Shown one piece after another: positions 1 to 9,335 of a DNA stretch of 64,000 nucleotides (its first letter is position 1; each line of letters begins with the position of its first letter). The translations under genes were made by a program, and so were the position numbers. Source of the stretch: Brevundimonas mediterranea (lineage in GTDB: Bacteria > Pseudomonadota > Alphaproteobacteria > Caulobacterales > Caulobacteraceae); the NCBI RefSeq assembly GCF_014196125.1, contig NZ_JACIDA010000001.1, positions 1,178,001 through 1,242,000 of the forward strand. Direction: 5' to 3'. A model generated the notes under the pieces. That model was not told the DNA's origin, searched no databases, and was given only the letters and a program-made list of their open reading frames with translations.

Positions 1-109
1 TCAGAATTCGAAACAGTGAGTTTTGTTAGTTTCCATTTCTAACCGTCGAGGGCGTGGGCACATTGCCTTCACCGACACGCCGCGCTGCGGCCAACCCGAG
101 GACTAGACC

Positions 110-769
110 ATGACCGTCACCGCTACTCCGACCGCCGGCAAGGGCCTATTGACCCCCGTCGACCACAGCCTGATCCTGGTCGATCATCAGTCGCAGATGG
201 CCTTCGCCACCGCGTCGATCGACATCGGAACCCTGCGCACCAACACCGCCCTGATCTCGACAGTGGCGCGCGATTTCAAGGTGCCCACCATCCTGACCAC
301 CGTGGCGGAAAAGACCTTCTCGGGTCCAATCTTCAGCGAGATCAAGGACGTCTTCCCCGACGCCCCGGTCTATGACCGCACCACGATGAACGCTTGGGAA
401 GACTCTCAGGTGACCGACGCCGTCAACCGCGCCGGCAAGTCGCGGGTCGTCATCGCCGGCCTGTGGACCTCGGTCTGCATCGTCGGTCCGGTCCTGTCGG
501 CCATCGACCAGGGGTTCGAGGTCTTCGTCATCACCGACGCCTCGGGCGACGTCTCGACCGAGGCCCACGAACGCGCCGTCCAGCGCATGATACAGGCCGG
601 CGCCCGGCCGATGACCTCGATCCAATATCTGCTCGAACTGCAACGCGACTGGGCGCGCGGCGAGACCTACGAATCCACCACCGCCGCTGCGGTGAAGTTC
701 GGCGGCGCCTACGGCGTCGGGCTTCAATACGCCCGCGCCATGCTGGGCGCCCATGCCCGCGAAGGCTGA
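110..769 (+). CDS. isochorismatase-family (YcaC-like) cysteine hydrolase
   Basis: The 219-residue product has the single-domain isochorismatase/nicotinamidase fold. An early acidic motif, LILVDHQ, places the likely catalytic Asp at residue 25, and the nucleophile loop GLWTSVCI places Cys at 123. Length and the C-terminal ITDASGD segment fit the YcaC branch, whose natural substrates are poorly known, so no substrate is assigned. It is presumably cytoplasmic because no signal peptide is visible. It begins a run of four same-strand genes with a short acidic protein, a XapX protein and an amidohydrolase, which suggests one transcript. The chosen ATG gives the full N-terminal strand before the Asp. 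Family call is firm and function is open. Confidence 0.9.
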   Translation: MTVTATPTAGKGLLTPVDHSLILVDHQSQMAFATASIDIGTLRTNTALISTVARDFKVPTILTTVAEKTFSGPIFSEIKDVFPDAPVYDRTTMNAWEDSQVTDAVNRAGKSRVVIAGLWTSVCIVGPVLSAIDQGFEVFVITDASGDVSTEAHERAVQRMIQAGARPMTSIQYLLELQRDWARGETYESTTAAAVKFGGAYGVGLQYARAMLGAHAREG

Positions 770-806
770 TCTCCCACTCTAACCCCCTGATCTGAAAGGC
801 GCCGCC

Positions 807-950
807 ATGACCGACCGCATCGACCCTGAGCAAACGGACGTCCCGGCGGCGCCTGATCCGGACCTCGACGAGGAACTCGACGAGGCTTTGGACGACAGCT
901 TCCCCGCCAGCGACCCCGTCTCCATCGACCGCCGGGAAGACCCGCAATGA
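807..950 (+). CDS. short acidic conserved protein (47 aa)
   Basis: This 47-residue reading frame starts 37 bases after the hydrolase and its stop overlaps the next start as ATGA. It is very acidic in the middle and ends in a DDSFPASDPVS motif that I recognise from many small uncharacterised alphaproteobacterial proteins. No domain, signal peptide or membrane segment is visible. Translational coupling to the XapX gene and the recurring motif make it likely to be real despite its size. The function is unknown. Confidence 0.65.
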   Translation: MTDRIDPEQTDVPAAPDPDLDEELDEALDDSFPASDPVSIDRREDPQ

Positions 951-1171
951 AACCCTTCCTCATCGCCCTGGCCGTCGGCCTTCTGGTCGGGGTGGTTTAC
1001 GGCCTGCTGAACGTCCGTTCTCCGGCCCCGCCCTATGTGGCCCTGCTCGGCCTTCTGGGCATGCTGCTGGGCGAACAGGCGACACAGTACGTCCGGCACA
1101 GGCTGACCCCGCCCCCGCCGGCCGTCGCCGCCGCCCAAGCCCAAGCCCAATCCCCCGACGCCGCGCGATGA
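947..1171 (+). CDS. XapX domain small membrane protein (DUF1427)
   Basis: The 74-residue product has two hydrophobic segments (about residues 3-22 and 29-46) separated by a short loop containing RSPAPP and followed by GLLGMLLGEQ. This is the arrangement of XapX/DUF1427 proteins. The C-terminal 20 residues are Pro/Ala-rich and probably cytoplasmic. It overlaps both neighbours by four bases (ATGA at each end), so it is almost certainly cotranslated with the acidic protein and the amidohydrolase. XapX genes often sit beside YcaC-like hydrolases and YtcJ-like amidohydrolases, as here. The molecular function is unknown. Confidence 0.85.
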   Translation: MKPFLIALAVGLLVGVVYGLLNVRSPAPPYVALLGLLGMLLGEQATQYVRHRLTPPPPAVAAAQAQAQSPDAAR

Positions 1172-2673
1172 GCCAGACCCGTCGCACCACCCTCACCGCC
1201 CTCGGCCTGGCCGGCATGGCCCCCGCCGCATTCGCCCGGAGTTCCTCGATGACCGACGCCCCAACTGGCGCCCCCGACCTGATCCTGCATGGGGGCCGTT
1301 TCACCACCCTGGACCGCGCCAATCCCAACGCCGACGCCGCAGCGGTCAAGGACGGGGTCTTCACCGCCGTCGGTTCGGCGCGCGAGATCATCCCCACCGC
1401 CGGCCCGCAGACCAAGATCATCGACTTGGGCGGCCGTCGCGTGGTGCCCGGCCTGATCGACAGCCACACCCACGTCATCCGGGGCGGGCTGAACTACAAT
1501 ATGGAATTGCGCTGGGACGGCGTGCCCAGCCTGGCCGACGCCATGGCCATGCTGAAGACCCAGGCGGCTGACACCCCGCCGCCGCAATGGGTGCGCGTCG
1601 TCGGCGGCTTCACCCGTCACCAGTTCGCCGAAAAACGCCTGCCGACCCTGGACGAGATCAACGCCGCCGCGCCGGAAACCCCGGTCTTCATCCTGCACCT
1701 GTATGACCGCGCCCTCTTGAACCGCGCCGCCCTGCGCGCCGTCGGCTATACCAAGGACACGCCCAATCCCCCCGGCGGCGAGATCCAGCGCGACGCCTCG
1801 GGCGAGCCCACCGGCATGCTGATCGCCCAGCCCAATGCGATGATCCTGTATTCGACCCTGGCCAAGGGTCCGAAGCTGCCGGAGGAGTACCAGCTCAACT
1901 CCACCCGCCACTTCATGCGCGAGTTGAACCGGTTGGGCGTGACCAGCGTGATCGACGCCGGCGGCGGCTTCCAGAACTATCCCGACGACTATGAGATCAT
2001 CGAGAAGCTGCACGAAGACGGCCAGCTGACCGTGCGTCTGGCCTACAACCTGTTCACCCAGAAGCCCAAGGAAGAGCTGAACGACTTCAAGACCTGGGGT
2101 AAACAGGTGCGGCCCGGCCAGGGCGACGACTATTACCGCCACAATGGCGCGGGGGAGATGCTGGTCTATTCCGCCGCCGACTTCGAGGACTTCCGCCAGC
2201 CGCGTCCCGACATGCCGGCCAATATGGAGACCGACCTGGAGCCGGTGATCCGCCAGCTGGTCGAGCAGCGCTGGCCCTGGCGACTGCACGCCACCTACAA
2301 TGAGACCATCGACCGGGCGCTGGACGTCTATGAAAAGGTCAACCAGGACATGCCGTTCGACGGCCTGCACTGGTTCTTCGACCACGCCGAGACGATCAGC
2401 GAACGCAATATCGACCGGATCGCGGCCCTGGGCGGCGGCATCGCCGTGCAGCACCGCATGATGTACCAGGCCGAGGACTTCGCCGAACGCTATGGCGCCG
2501 AGGCCCTGGCCGACAGCCCGCCGATCTCGAAGATGCTGGCGGCCGGAATCCCCGTGGGCGCGGGCACCGACGCCACCCGCGTGGCCTCCTACAATCCCTG
2601 GGTCTCGCTGAGCTGGCTGGTGACGGGCAAGAGCCTGGGCGGAAGGCCTCGAACTGGTCGGCGGGATGCATAG
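1168..2673 (+). pseudogene. 3'-truncated YtcJ-like amidohydrolase
   Basis: The product starts with a twin-arginine signal (SQTRRTTLTALGLAG), then has the amidohydrolase core with the metal motif DSHTH at residues 98-102 and a late GAGTDATR motif carrying the conserved Asp. Family members of this YtcJ type are usually about 600 residues or more. Here homology stops at VTGKSLGG near base 2640. The last dozen residues (RPRTGRRDA) are the antisense of a ParB-like gene. The missing part normally holds the end of the barrel and the C-terminal beta-sandwich, so the protein is probably inactive. The break coincides with the left edge of the island and is best explained by a deletion or insertion junction. 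Confidence 0.85.
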
Positions 2674-3055
2674 CCTCGCGGGTCATGTTCTCGTCGAGAC
2701 TGATCTCGTGGGCGTCATTCTCTGCGTCCACGACAACCCGCACCGGATGGGTCCGCTTGATCGTCTTGCGCTTGGCCAGCAGCCTCAGACCCTGACGCCG
2801 CCCTTCGCCGATGGTGACGAGATAGTTTCCGGTCGGGGCGCCCTCCCCGTTCCGCTCGATCTCGACCACGGGCGGTTGCAACACCCCCTTGGCCTTGATG
2901 GAGGCGGCGAAGGCCTCAATGGTCGCCGCCGCGTGGGGCGTCTTCCTCGCATTCTTCGGCGAAGCCTTGAGCCGGTTGAGCGGCACGGTGATCTCCGCGC
3001 CATGCGCGGGGGTGGTCGCCTCGGTCGCGACGGTTTCGATGGATTGAGCAGTCAT
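2641..3055 (-). pseudogene. 3'-truncated ParB-like nuclease/partition domain gene
   Basis: Reading leftward from the ATG at 3055, the product begins MTAQSIETV and has a ParB N-terminal domain: VPLNRLKASPKNARK, then LQPPVV, the GEGRRQGLRLLA box and SLDENMTREAMHPADQFEAF. These are the hallmark motifs of ParB/Spo0J-type proteins found on plasmids and integrative elements. Homology ends at about base 2645, where the frame runs into the antisense of the amidohydrolase and continues as unrelated residues to 2396. The central helix-turn-helix and C-terminal parts are missing. This is thus a remnant of a larger element whose distal part was lost. Confidence 0.8.
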
Positions 3056-3384
3056 GTCTGCCTCCTTTGGGCGTGGGTTGCAGGCACGCGAACTGCGCGC
3101 CTGCAACCCTGCCCGTCGGCGAGACCGGGGTAGCAAGGGCCAGGGCGGACCGGCCGGAGGGGGATCGCCCGACCTGCACAAGCCTGACCCTGATGATGAT
3201 CGTGACGCCCTTTACCGGCGCGGAAGGTCGGGGAGACCGGCCGGTCCGGCGGCGGAGCCGCTTGACCCTGGCCCGCGCGAGGGCGGAGCCCTTAGCGCTG
3301 TGCGATCGTCGGCCTGCTGAAGAAAACAGAGGATAACGGCGGTTCGGCAGTCGCCCGGCGCAGCTTGCGGCCTAGGATGACGCC
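3056..3384. other. intergenic region between ParB remnant and STAND gene
   Basis: No convincing gene is visible in these 329 bases. The part nearest the ParB remnant carries its ribosome-binding region and an 11-bp inverted repeat (listed separately). The rest is GC-rich and presumably holds the divergent promoters for the ParB remnant and for the large NTPase gene. I see no clear -35/-10 pair. Confidence 0.5.
3075..3109. repeat. 11-bp inverted repeat upstream of ParB remnant
   Basis: Arms GGGTTGCAGGC (3075-3085) and GCCTGCAACCC (3099-3109) are perfectly complementary with a 13-base spacer. The left arm ends 20 bases upstream of the ParB-like start codon. It could be an autoregulatory operator, a centromere-like ParB site or a hairpin in the 5' leader. 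The sequence alone does not decide between these. Confidence 0.7.
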
Positions 3385-6300
3385 ATGTGGATTCTCCATC
3401 CCACCGCCGAAGACGTGAAACGGCTCGACGACGGACAACTCGTCGAGCTGGCGCTGCGGCTATGTCGTCGTGAAGCCCAGTCCCTCGAGATCGCGGCTAC
3501 GGCGGTCACCCAGGGCGGGCATTCGGCCGCCAAGGACGGCGGGATCGACATTCGCGTCGCCGGCAGTCTGCGCCCGGCCGGCGAACTTCAAGGGTTGCCC
3601 GCTGGCATCCAGGTGAAGGCGCAGCTGATGCCGCCACCCGAAATCCGCACGGAGATGAGCCCCAAAGGCGTGCTGCGGCCGTCCATCACCGGTCTGCTCA
3701 AGGCTGGAGGAACCTACATCATCGCCTCGGGCCGCGAGGATCTCACCGACAAGCGACGGCAGGAGTTGATCGCGGCGATGGTCGGTCAGGTACCCGCGGC
3801 GCACAGGGATCAGGTCGCCTTTCTCGACAGTCGGGACCTCGCGACCTGGTGCGTCCGTCACCCCGGCGTGGCCGCGTGGCTGCGATCGGAGGTCAAGCGT
3901 CCGCTCGACGGCTGGGAGCCTTGGGGGCCGTGGTCGGCCCGAAACGAACCCGAGGATCAGGCCTATCTCGTGGATCAGGCGGCGCGGCTTTGCCGCCCCA
4001 CCCTCGACGAAGACCATTTGCACGGCGCGCTGGTCGGGATGGGCTTGGTGCGCGAAGCCTTGGCCGGGCCGGCGTCCGCGGTGCGGCTGACCGGCCTGTC
4101 GGGGATGGGCAAGACCCGGTTCGCCCAGGCCCTGTTCGATCGCCGGGTCGGCGACGGCGCACTGGACCCGGCCCTGGCCATCTACGGCGACGCCGGCTTC
4201 GACAAGTCCGTCTCGCCCGCCCAGCTCGCGCGATCGCTGGTCGATGATCAGGTCGAGGCCGTGCTCATCGTCGACAACTGTCTGGCGGCCCGCCATCGCG
4301 AACTGGTGGAGATCGTCCGACAGCCCGGCAGCCGGGTCCGGCTGCTGACCATCGACTACGACGTCGGCGACGATCAGCCGGATCACACCGAGGTGTTCCG
4401 GCTTCAGAACGCCGGCGAGGATCTGATCGACGCATTGCTGCTACAACGCGCGCCGACGCTGGCCCACGCGGAACGGATCCGGATCATCGAGTTCGCGGGC
4501 GGCAACACGCGCATCGCCCTGGCCATCGCCCTGGCGCCGCGCGGCGCCAAGGGTATCGTCGGCCTGAAGAACGAGGAACTGCTCGACCGTTTGTTTCTGA
4601 AGGATCGTCGCGATCCGGACGTGGAGTTGCGGCGCGTCGCCCGCGCGGCGGCGCTTGTCTACGCCTTCTCGATCGAGGGCGCGGAGGTGGCCGAAGGCGT
4701 CGCCCTGACGGCGTTGGCCGGCGTCAGCGATCTGGTCTTCCACGAGAAGATCGCCGACCTTCTTGAGCGCGGCCTGGCGCAGAAGCGCGGCGACCAAAGG
4801 GCCGTTTTGCCGCCGGCTATCGCCGCCTGGCTCGCCGCCGAGGCCTTGGCCAAGTTGCCGCGAAACCATCTGATGACGGCGTTCGGCATCTTCTCGCCGC
4901 GGCTGCAGCTCTCCTTCGCGCGGCGCCTTGGCCTGCTTCAGGGGGTCAAGGCGGCTACGGAGATCGCCCAGGTGCTGCTGGGGCCCGGTGGCCGCTTCTC
5001 TTCTCCGGTCGATGACAACGGCCACGACATGCGCGCCGTCCGCTATCTGGCTCCGCTGGCGCCGATCCTGGCGCTCGACGTCGCAGATCGCCTAGTCGCC
5101 GACGGCCGGCGGCTGGAGTCTTGGCATCCCCTTCGCGGGGAATTGCGTCGCCTGCTGGTCGAGGTCGCCTACGACGCCGAACATTTCGATCAGGCGGTCG
5201 AGCTGTTGGCGCGGCTGGCCCTGCGCGAGGGCCCCGACGAGCGCAGCTTCGAGAGCATCCGGGACAAGATTCTCCCGATGTTCCACATCCAGCGGTCCGG
5301 GACTCACGCGACGCCGGCGCAGCGGTTCGCCGCCATCGACCGGTGGCTGTCATCGGACGATCCGCACCGCCGGTCGCTCGGCCTGACGGCTCTGGGCGCC
5401 GCGCTCGAAACCCGGTTCGCTGGCGCCGATCCCCAGATCGAATACGGTGCGGAACGGCGCAATTCCGGCTGGTGGCCCAAGGACCGGGCGGAGCTGCGGG
5501 ACTGGTTCGCCGAGGCCCTCGTCCGGGTGCGGCGTCTGTTGGCCGACCCGGACACGCTTGAAAAGGGCCGCAAGCTCGCCGCGGCCCACTATCCGTCCCT
5601 CGCCGGCTATCCGGTCGTCGTTCCGGCCGCGGTGGAGACGATGCGCGTGGCCGCCGGCGGGACCTTCTGGCCGAAAGGCTGGTTCGCGGCCTGCGACGCC
5701 CTCTGGCGTTTGCGCAAGAAGAAGCGGTCTCGCCCCGTGATCGCCTTGGAGCGCGAGATGCGGCCCGTGTCTCTGGCCGATGAGGTCGAGGTTTGGCTAC
5801 GCCTGGACTGGCACGACTGGCGCAACCCGCAGCATGCCGATCAATCGCGCGATGACTGGCCGGAAGCTCACCGACGCGCCTTGGCGGCAGGCGCCGGCGT
5901 CGGCATCGACGACGACATCGCCCGCCGCGTGCTGGCCGATCCGTCCTACGAGGCGCGTTACCTCGGGCAAGGGCTCGCCCAATCTCTCGCGCCGACCTTC
6001 CAACCGGGCTGGGACCGGCTCCGCCGCCTGCTGGCGGAGATTCGTCCCGACAAACCGAACTGGTCGGTGTTCGCCGGCTATCTCGGCGTGGTTCGTTCGC
6101 AGGCCCCCGAGCTGGCGGACGCCCTGCTCGACGCCGCCATGGCGGATGACGTGCTGCGACCGTTCGCGATCGTGTTGTGCGTGACCGACGGCGACACGAA
6201 TGATCGCGGTTTGGCGCGGATCCTGACCCTACTGCGGGATCCGAAGACCACCCCCGAAGAGCGCCGAAGCGTGTTCATCATACGGTTCGATGAGACTTTA

Positions 6301-7134
6301 AAGGACGCGCGGCAGGCGGAGTTGATTGACGCGCTCGTGGCCGCTGACGAACCGGAGCAAGCGTTGACCCTGCTTGGTTACCGCGACCGCGACGGCGACT
6401 GGGAACCGCCCCTGCGCGAGGCCGCCCGCCGGCTGTTGGCGAAACTCGAGCTGTCTCGGCGCGACGACCCGAACGGCCTTTGGGATCGCCGTGCGGCCAA
6501 GGTCGCGGAACGGTCGCTGTCGGGACCGGAGGGAGAGGCCGCCGCCGCCAGTTTGCTCGATCGGATCATCGCTCTCGGCGAGGATCGCCGCGGGCGCATC
6601 CGGGGTCTGCCTCGCAAGCTGACCAAGGCCTTGTTCAGACTGCATCCGCGCATGGCGCTCGACGCCTTCCTGCCGGCGTTGATCGATGACCGCCGCTACG
6701 CCCTGCGGTCGCTGGTCGATCAGCATGACGACGACGACCAGCCGGCGCGCAGCCTCTTCAACGCCATCCCTGATGACGTCATCAGACCCTGGCTGGCCGA
6801 AGACCCGGTCGCCCGGGGCGCGATCCTCGCCGATCTCGGATCCTATTTCGAGCACGGGGCCGAGGGGCGGTTCGAGTGGACGCCGCTGGCGCGGATGCTG
6901 ATCGAGATCGGCAACACCGACATCCTCGACATCCTGGGCAATCGCTTCGAGTCGGGCAGCTGGAGCGGCAGGCGGGACGCCCGTTTCGTGAGCCGTCGTC
7001 CTCTGGTCGAGGCGCTTCAGAACCATCCCGATGCGCGGGTGCGCGCGTGGGCGGAGGAGATGCTGGCCTATCTCGACAGCCGGATCAGCCAGCGGTCCGA
7101 ATGGGATCGAGAGCCGCCCGACCGGTTCGAATAG
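3385..7134 (+). CDS. Avs-like protein: Mrr-type nuclease + STAND NTPase + helical repeats
   Basis: The 1249-residue product has three visible parts. Residues about 10-165 look like an Mrr/PD-(D/E)XK nuclease: an upstream Glu (E35), DGGIDI with Asp55, and QVK with Gln76 and Lys78. Next comes an NTPase with a Walker A loop GLSGMGKT (237-244) and a Walker B VLIVDNC with Asp297. The remaining 800 or so residues are Leu/Ala/Arg-rich helical repeat-like sequence. Nuclease, STAND NTPase and repeat sensor in this order is the Avs (antiviral STAND) architecture, closest in layout to Avs4-like proteins. Avs proteins recognise phage proteins and then cut DNA. The identity here is inferred from architecture. 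It stands alone on its strand and converges with the AlbA_2 gene. Confidence 0.7.
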   Translation: MWILHPTAEDVKRLDDGQLVELALRLCRREAQSLEIAATAVTQGGHSAAKDGGIDIRVAGSLRPAGELQGLPAGIQVKAQLMPPPEIRTEMSPKGVLRPSITGLLKAGGTYIIASGREDLTDKRRQELIAAMVGQVPAAHRDQVAFLDSRDLATWCVRHPGVAAWLRSEVKRPLDGWEPWGPWSARNEPEDQAYLVDQAARLCRPTLDEDHLHGALVGMGLVREALAGPASAVRLTGLSGMGKTRFAQALFDRRVGDGALDPALAIYGDAGFDKSVSPAQLARSLVDDQVEAVLIVDNCLAARHRELVEIVRQPGSRVRLLTIDYDVGDDQPDHTEVFRLQNAGEDLIDALLLQRAPTLAHAERIRIIEFAGGNTRIALAIALAPRGAKGIVGLKNEELLDRLFLKDRRDPDVELRRVARAAALVYAFSIEGAEVAEGVALTALAGVSDLVFHEKIADLLERGLAQKRGDQRAVLPPAIAAWLAAEALAKLPRNHLMTAFGIFSPRLQLSFARRLGLLQGVKAATEIAQVLLGPGGRFSSPVDDNGHDMRAVRYLAPLAPILALDVADRLVADGRRLESWHPLRGELRRLLVEVAYDAEHFDQAVELLARLALREGPDERSFESIRDKILPMFHIQRSGTHATPAQRFAAIDRWLSSDDPHRRSLGLTALGAALETRFAGADPQIEYGAERRNSGWWPKDRAELRDWFAEALVRVRRLLADPDTLEKGRKLAAAHYPSLAGYPVVVPAAVETMRVAAGGTFWPKGWFAACDALWRLRKKKRSRPVIALEREMRPVSLADEVEVWLRLDWHDWRNPQHADQSRDDWPEAHRRALAAGAGVGIDDDIARRVLADPSYEARYLGQGLAQSLAPTFQPGWDRLRRLLAEIRPDKPNWSVFAGYLGVVRSQAPELADALLDAAMADDVLRPFAIVLCVTDGDTNDRGLARILTLLRDPKTTPEERRSVFIIRFDETLKDARQAELIDALVAADEPEQALTLLGYRDRDGDWEPPLREAARRLLAKLELSRRDDPNGLWDRRAAKVAERSLSGPEGEAAAASLLDRIIALGEDRRGRIRGLPRKLTKALFRLHPRMALDAFLPALIDDRRYALRSLVDQHDDDDQPARSLFNAIPDDVIRPWLAEDPVARGAILADLGSYFEHGAEGRFEWTPLARMLIEIGNTDILDILGNRFESGSWSGRRDARFVSRRPLVEALQNHPDARVRAWAEEMLAYLDSRISQRSEWDREPPDRFE

Positions 7135-7187
7135 CCCCTGGTTTCGTCGGCTTCCGGTCGACGGGATTCCGGTGGAGACGACACCGA

Positions 7188-8300
7188 TCAGGCGGGAGGT
7201 CTCTCCATGCCGAAGAGCCGCCAAAAGCGGTCGACGAAGGGGGCCAGGCTTTCAGGCCCGAGGGCGTCATCAATGACTTCGCCGAGAGAGGCGGGATCCT
7301 GCCAGGCTCTTTTGGTCGGGTAGGAATCCCCGAGGACCATCCGAAACCCGACGGCTCCCTTGATGGTCGCCATCGCCACCCATGGGCCTTCCATGCCGAA
7401 GGTGCGCAACCGCGCGACCGAGGCGCGAGCCAGCCCGGGCAGTTCCTCGAAATACTGCCGCCAGATGAGAGAATCGGCCTCTGTCCGCCGACCGATACTC
7501 CAGGCGAAGTCGATATAGCCGCGCCGATGATTGACCGCCCAGGTCCGGACGGCGTTCGTGTCTTCGTCGATGGGCGAGTGCACGATCACGCCCTCCAGCC
7601 CGACGACGAACTCATAGCCCGACCGCCGAGGCGGCAGCACGGCGGTCTCCCGCGTGATCGCGATATCGCGCGCCTCACGCAGGATCGACAGCGGCGCGAT
7701 CGTCAGAACAACCGCCGGGTCTGCGGCCAGGCGGCAGGGCATATCGAGACCCTCCGTGGCCGTGATCGCCCGACCGTGCAGGTCCCGAAGTTTGCGGGGC
7801 ATTTCATCGGTCGCCGCGAAGGCCAGGCGCAATTCGCTGGTGTCCATCTCAAACTTCCCTCTGCTGTTGCGGGCGAAGAAGCGGCTGGAGCCCTTGTGGG
7901 TGACCCGATGGGGCGCGAGCAGGCTGGCTCCGACCCGCAGAATGACGACGACCCTTCCGTTCTCGAGCGGCACCGGCTGGACATGAAACGACGGAAGGCG
8001 GGGGTCCAGACAGTCCCGGATCTGTCCTTCGATCCGAAGGATATCGGCGTCGAGGCTCTCTGTCGGGACGCCCGCGATATCGTCCGCCACGCCATTCCCA
8101 TCTTCGCCGACACCCAGAAGAATGTCCCCGCCGTCGGTATTGGCGAAGGAGCTGACGTCCGCCAGCAGTTCCCTGACCGCCTTGTCGCCGGCGTCGGGAA
8201 ACTTCAGCTTGAAGTCGAGGCGCCTGCCTTCGGCACGACGTTGCGTGACGAGGGTGGCCAGATCCGCGGAGGAGATGTGTTCGAGCGGCCGTTCAATCAT
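7188..8300 (-). CDS. Schlafen AlbA_2 domain protein
   Basis: The first 150 residues carry the AlbA_2 (Schlafen-type) signature: EGRRLDFK at residues 24-31, then LADVSSFANTDGGDILLGV at about 46-64, and a later GSSRFFARNS segment. AlbA_2 domains are associated with nucleic-acid binding or cleavage and often occur in defence loci or with transcriptional regulation. The C-terminal 220 residues have no domain that I recognise. It is the last gene of a leftward run with DUF4238, a Cys-His-Asp protein and an HNH gene, 41 bases after DUF4238. It converges on the STAND gene. The domain assignment is firm and the biological role is not known. Confidence 0.85.
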   Translation of the reverse strand: MIERPLEHISSADLATLVTQRRAEGRRLDFKLKFPDAGDKAVRELLADVSSFANTDGGDILLGVGEDGNGVADDIAGVPTESLDADILRIEGQIRDCLDPRLPSFHVQPVPLENGRVVVILRVGASLLAPHRVTHKGSSRFFARNSRGKFEMDTSELRLAFAATDEMPRKLRDLHGRAITATEGLDMPCRLAADPAVVLTIAPLSILREARDIAITRETAVLPPRRSGYEFVVGLEGVIVHSPIDEDTNAVRTWAVNHRRGYIDFAWSIGRRTEADSLIWRQYFEELPGLARASVARLRTFGMEGPWVAMATIKGAVGFRMVLGDSYPTKRAWQDPASLGEVIDDALGPESLAPFVDRFWRLFGMERPPA

Positions 8301-8341
8301 GGCTCAACCTATCACGCCGAATGACGGTCTTTGAGGCCTTG

Positions 8342-9316
8342 TCACTGGCCGTCCCTGTCCTGACGGGCGGACGCCGGCGAACGCGCGGCCGGGCCGACTA
8401 TCTCAGCAGACAGCGACCGGAGATAGGTCAAATCGTCGCCCACGACCTGCTCGTGGGCTTCCGCGAACAGACGCCGGTTCAGCTGATCGACGTGGTCGTC
8501 CGACAAGGCGTCGACGGCCACGTGGCTACGGGCGTCGGCATGCTCCAGCAGGACAGCGACCGTGGGCGTGACGGGAAGGTAGAGCGCCAGGTCGTTGTCG
8601 CCGATGGGCGCGACCAGGTTTACGACCGGTTGGTCGCTCGTGATGAAACGGAGCCCGCCGGAGGCGCGGACGGTTCTGAGCGTGAACTCCCGTCGTTGGG
8701 TGAAGATCGAGAAGCCGACGTTGCTGGCCAGAATATGCCGGAAGATCGGCCAGGTGCGCTCGAGCCGGCCCTCATGGCCGGAGGGCAAGACACCATCCCC
8801 GATGCGATCGGCGGTCCCCTTGGTCCGCAACATCTGAACTGCGATGAAATGGCTAAACCTCATGGTGGCGTCCTCGTCGGCCCGCCGGAAAGACGAATCC
8901 TCCTCCCGCAGCCGTTGCACCAAAGGCTGCCCTTCGAGCTCGAAGGCCCCCATCAGGTTTTCGTCCGCTTCGATCTCGAACTCTTCGAGCGCGCGGCGGG
9001 CCTCGTGCGCATCCGCGTGACTGTCAAGTTCGCGGCGGGCCCAGTCTGCCATCGAAACATTGAGCAGCCAGCCTCGCGCCGACGACTTCAATTCCTCGCC
9101 CTGAGGAAGGTGATCAATGAAGGCGTGGATGAACTCGACGTCGCCGTCGGTGAGCCGGGGCAGCCTGTAGAAGTCGCGCTCCGCCGCGACATTCGCCGGA
9201 TTGGTGACGAACCCCTTCCCGTCCTTTCGCAGCACGGCGATCTTCCCCTCCACCGCCCAGGCGGCCAGGTGAAAGCGCCAGACGTAGTGCTGACGGCGGG
9301 TCGGCGTCTTGGCCAT
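8342..9316 (-). CDS. DUF4238 domain protein
   Basis: The N-terminus has the diagnostic DUF4238 pattern RRQHYVWRFHLAAW at residues 7-20, followed by the usual conserved RDFYRLP stretch. Length (324 aa) matches the family. DUF4238 proteins are uncharacterised. They are commonly found scattered in accessory regions, including near defence genes. No signal peptide or membrane segment is visible. It lies 19 bases downstream of the Cys-His-Asp protein and 41 upstream of the AlbA_2 gene on the same strand, so the three are likely cotranscribed. Confidence 0.85.
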   Translation of the reverse strand: MAKTPTRRQHYVWRFHLAAWAVEGKIAVLRKDGKGFVTNPANVAAERDFYRLPRLTDGDVEFIHAFIDHLPQGEELKSSARGWLLNVSMADWARRELDSHADAHEARRALEEFEIEADENLMGAFELEGQPLVQRLREEDSSFRRADEDATMRFSHFIAVQMLRTKGTADRIGDGVLPSGHEGRLERTWPIFRHILASNVGFSIFTQRREFTLRTVRASGGLRFITSDQPVVNLVAPIGDNDLALYLPVTPTVAVLLEHADARSHVAVDALSDDHVDQLNRRLFAEAHEQVVGDDLTYLRSLSAEIVGPAARSPASARQDRDGQ

Positions 9317-9335
9317 GGCCCTCGTGCTCCCGCAG

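Noticed and set aside
1033..2454. 473-residue minus-strand frame across the amidohydrolase
   Set aside because: The plus-strand product has the amidohydrolase motifs; the minus frame has no recognisable domain.
2641..2700. second copy of the guaA 3' end (left att site)
   Set aside because: I searched this region and other parts of the window by eye for TTCCCACTCGATGG or its complement and found none besides 17078-17104.
3385..7134. AAA+ or house-keeping STAND regulator (for example MalT type)
   Set aside because: MalT-like regulators have a C-terminal LuxR HTH and no N-terminal nuclease. Here a DGGID/QVK nuclease motif is at the N-terminus.
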